DNA of 7,314 nt from JBBDNV01 sp040877415. GTDB lineage: Bacteria > Planctomycetota > Planctomycetia > Pirellulales > PALSA-1355. The notes beneath the pieces were generated by a model. It saw only the letters and a list, made by a program, of their open reading frames with translations, was not told the DNA's origin and searched no databases. The stretch is taken from the NCBI GenBank assembly GCA_040877415.1, contig JBBDNV010000030.1:1-7314 (forward strand), given 5' to 3'. Position 1 is the first letter of the stretch, and each line of letters begins with the position of its first letter. Positions 6,800 to 7,314 of the stretch are shown here, one piece after another. A program made the translations under genes and the position numbers.

Positions 6800-7240
6800 G
6801 TGCCGATCAACGTTGTTTTCTTCGACCTTGGTGACACGCTTGTGCAATCCAGCGGAAGTTGGGTTGCGGGGGCGAAGTCGTTGCTGGCCGACTTGCGCGC
6901 AGGCGGCCTGCGGTTAGGCATCATCTCGAACACGGGCCAGTTGACCCGGTCGCAGATCGTTCAACTTCTGCCGGCCGATTTCAACCTGGCCATTTTCGAA
7001 TCGGAACTCGTGTTGTTCTCATCCGAAGTAGGCGTGGAAAAGCCCGGCGTTGGCATTTTTCGAACGGCAGTCGAGCGCGCGGCCATCGGCGCCGGCCAGT
7101 GTCTGTTCTGCACGGAGAACCTTGTCGATACCCTCGCTGCTCAAAGCGTCGGGATGATGGCCGCCCGAATACACAAACCGCCGGCGTCCGACCTGCCCGC
7201 GCTTGTCGCCGCGCTCGCGCAAGCCGGCCTCTTGACGTAA
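6800..7240 (+). CDS. Small HAD-superfamily hydrolase-like protein
   Basis: A 146-residue protein starting at GTG 6800; the open frame runs further upstream, but an earlier start would overlap the inhibitor gene and add residues with no HAD likeness. A modest GGACGG lies 9 nt upstream. Motif I is FFDLGDTL, with presumed nucleophile D9; the usual acid/base Asp two residues on is G11. Motif II is SNT (43-45). Motif III is the conserved Lys in EKPG (K81). Motif IV reads TENLVD (105-110) in place of the common GDxxxxD, leaving E106 and D110 as possible Mg ligands. Only about 30 residues separate motifs I and II, so there is no room for a C1 cap domain, and this would be a minimal, capless HAD. Phosphatase activity is plausible but the substrate is unknown. 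It lies 71 nt after the inhibitor gene and could share its transcript; no functional link to it is evident. Confidence 0.82.
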   Translation: MPINVVFFDLGDTLVQSSGSWVAGAKSLLADLRAGGLRLGIISNTGQLTRSQIVQLLPADFNLAIFESELVLFSSEVGVEKPGVGIFRTAVERAAIGAGQCLFCTENLVDTLAAQSVGMMAARIHKPPASDLPALVAALAQAGLLT

Positions 7241-7272
7241 CCGAGATTTCTGGGGACACGTAGAGTCGAGAG

Positions 7273-7314
7273 GTGACGCGGTGGTTTAGGCGGGGCCTAT
7301 CTGTTGCCGGCTCT
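7273..7314 (+). CDS. Possible start of a further gene, cut by the window end
   Basis: A GTG at 7273 opens a frame of 14 codons that runs off the window (MTRWFRRGLSVAGS). A basic start turning hydrophobic would suit a membrane or exported protein. Support is thin: the only ribosome-site-like bases (GAGAG) sit directly against the GTG, and too little sequence is present to recognise a family. The rest of 7241-7272 shows nothing identifiable. Confidence 0.18.
   Translation, partial: MTRWFRRGLSVAGS

Noticed and set aside
7249..7259. CTGGGGACACG as the edge of a mobile or REP-like element
   Set aside because: It occurs once, with no partner repeat or transposase in the window.
7287..7299. Inverted repeat TAGGC-GGG-GCCTA as a terminator
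   Set aside because: The stem is only 5 bp with no following T run. It may be chance and may lie in a coding frame that starts at 7273.

Overview
The window is a GC-rich bacterial stretch (hand-counted lines run from about 50 to over 70 % GC) with five genes, all on the + strand and tightly packed. No RNA gene, CRISPR array, insertion sequence or tandem DNA repeat is visible. GTG starts, high GC and cytochrome c-like segments of the kind common in Planctomycetota fit a planctomycete or a similar large-genome environmental bacterium. There is no phylogenetic marker, so this is a weak inference.

Layout: (1) 6-2450 encodes a fusion of a Ycf48/BNR-type beta-propeller, a FlgD-like Ig segment and a complete type-3 copper tyrosinase; its true 5' end may lie outside the window. 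(2) 2464-5181 starts 13 nt later behind a clear GGAGG. It encodes a 905-residue protein with an N-terminal ferritin-like domain of the VioB (iminophenyl-pyruvate dimer synthase) type, two cytochrome c-like segments that lack any CxxCH haem motif, and an unnamed C-terminal domain. These two genes look like one operon: a copper oxidase able to act on phenols next to a non-haem metal protein of a family known from aromatic amino-acid dimerisation. A role in pigment or other aromatic-product chemistry is inference.

(3) 5229-6419 encodes a protealysin-like M4 metalloprotease with a short N-terminal propeptide, no signal peptide and an extra C-terminal coiled coil. (4) 6438-6728 is a small gene that looks like emfourin, the dedicated protein inhibitor of protealysin-type proteases, in the expected downstream position. 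Together they read as a protease-inhibitor pair. (5) 6800-7240 encodes a very small HAD-family protein with non-standard acidic motifs. The last 74 nt hold at most the start of another reading frame.

The most unusual content is the tyrosinase fusion paired with the ferritin-like/degenerate cytochrome protein, followed by the protealysin-emfourin pair, whose protease carries an added oligomerisation-like tail. Whether the two modules are functionally linked cannot be told from the sequence. A modest drop in GC at the junction hints that they have separate histories.
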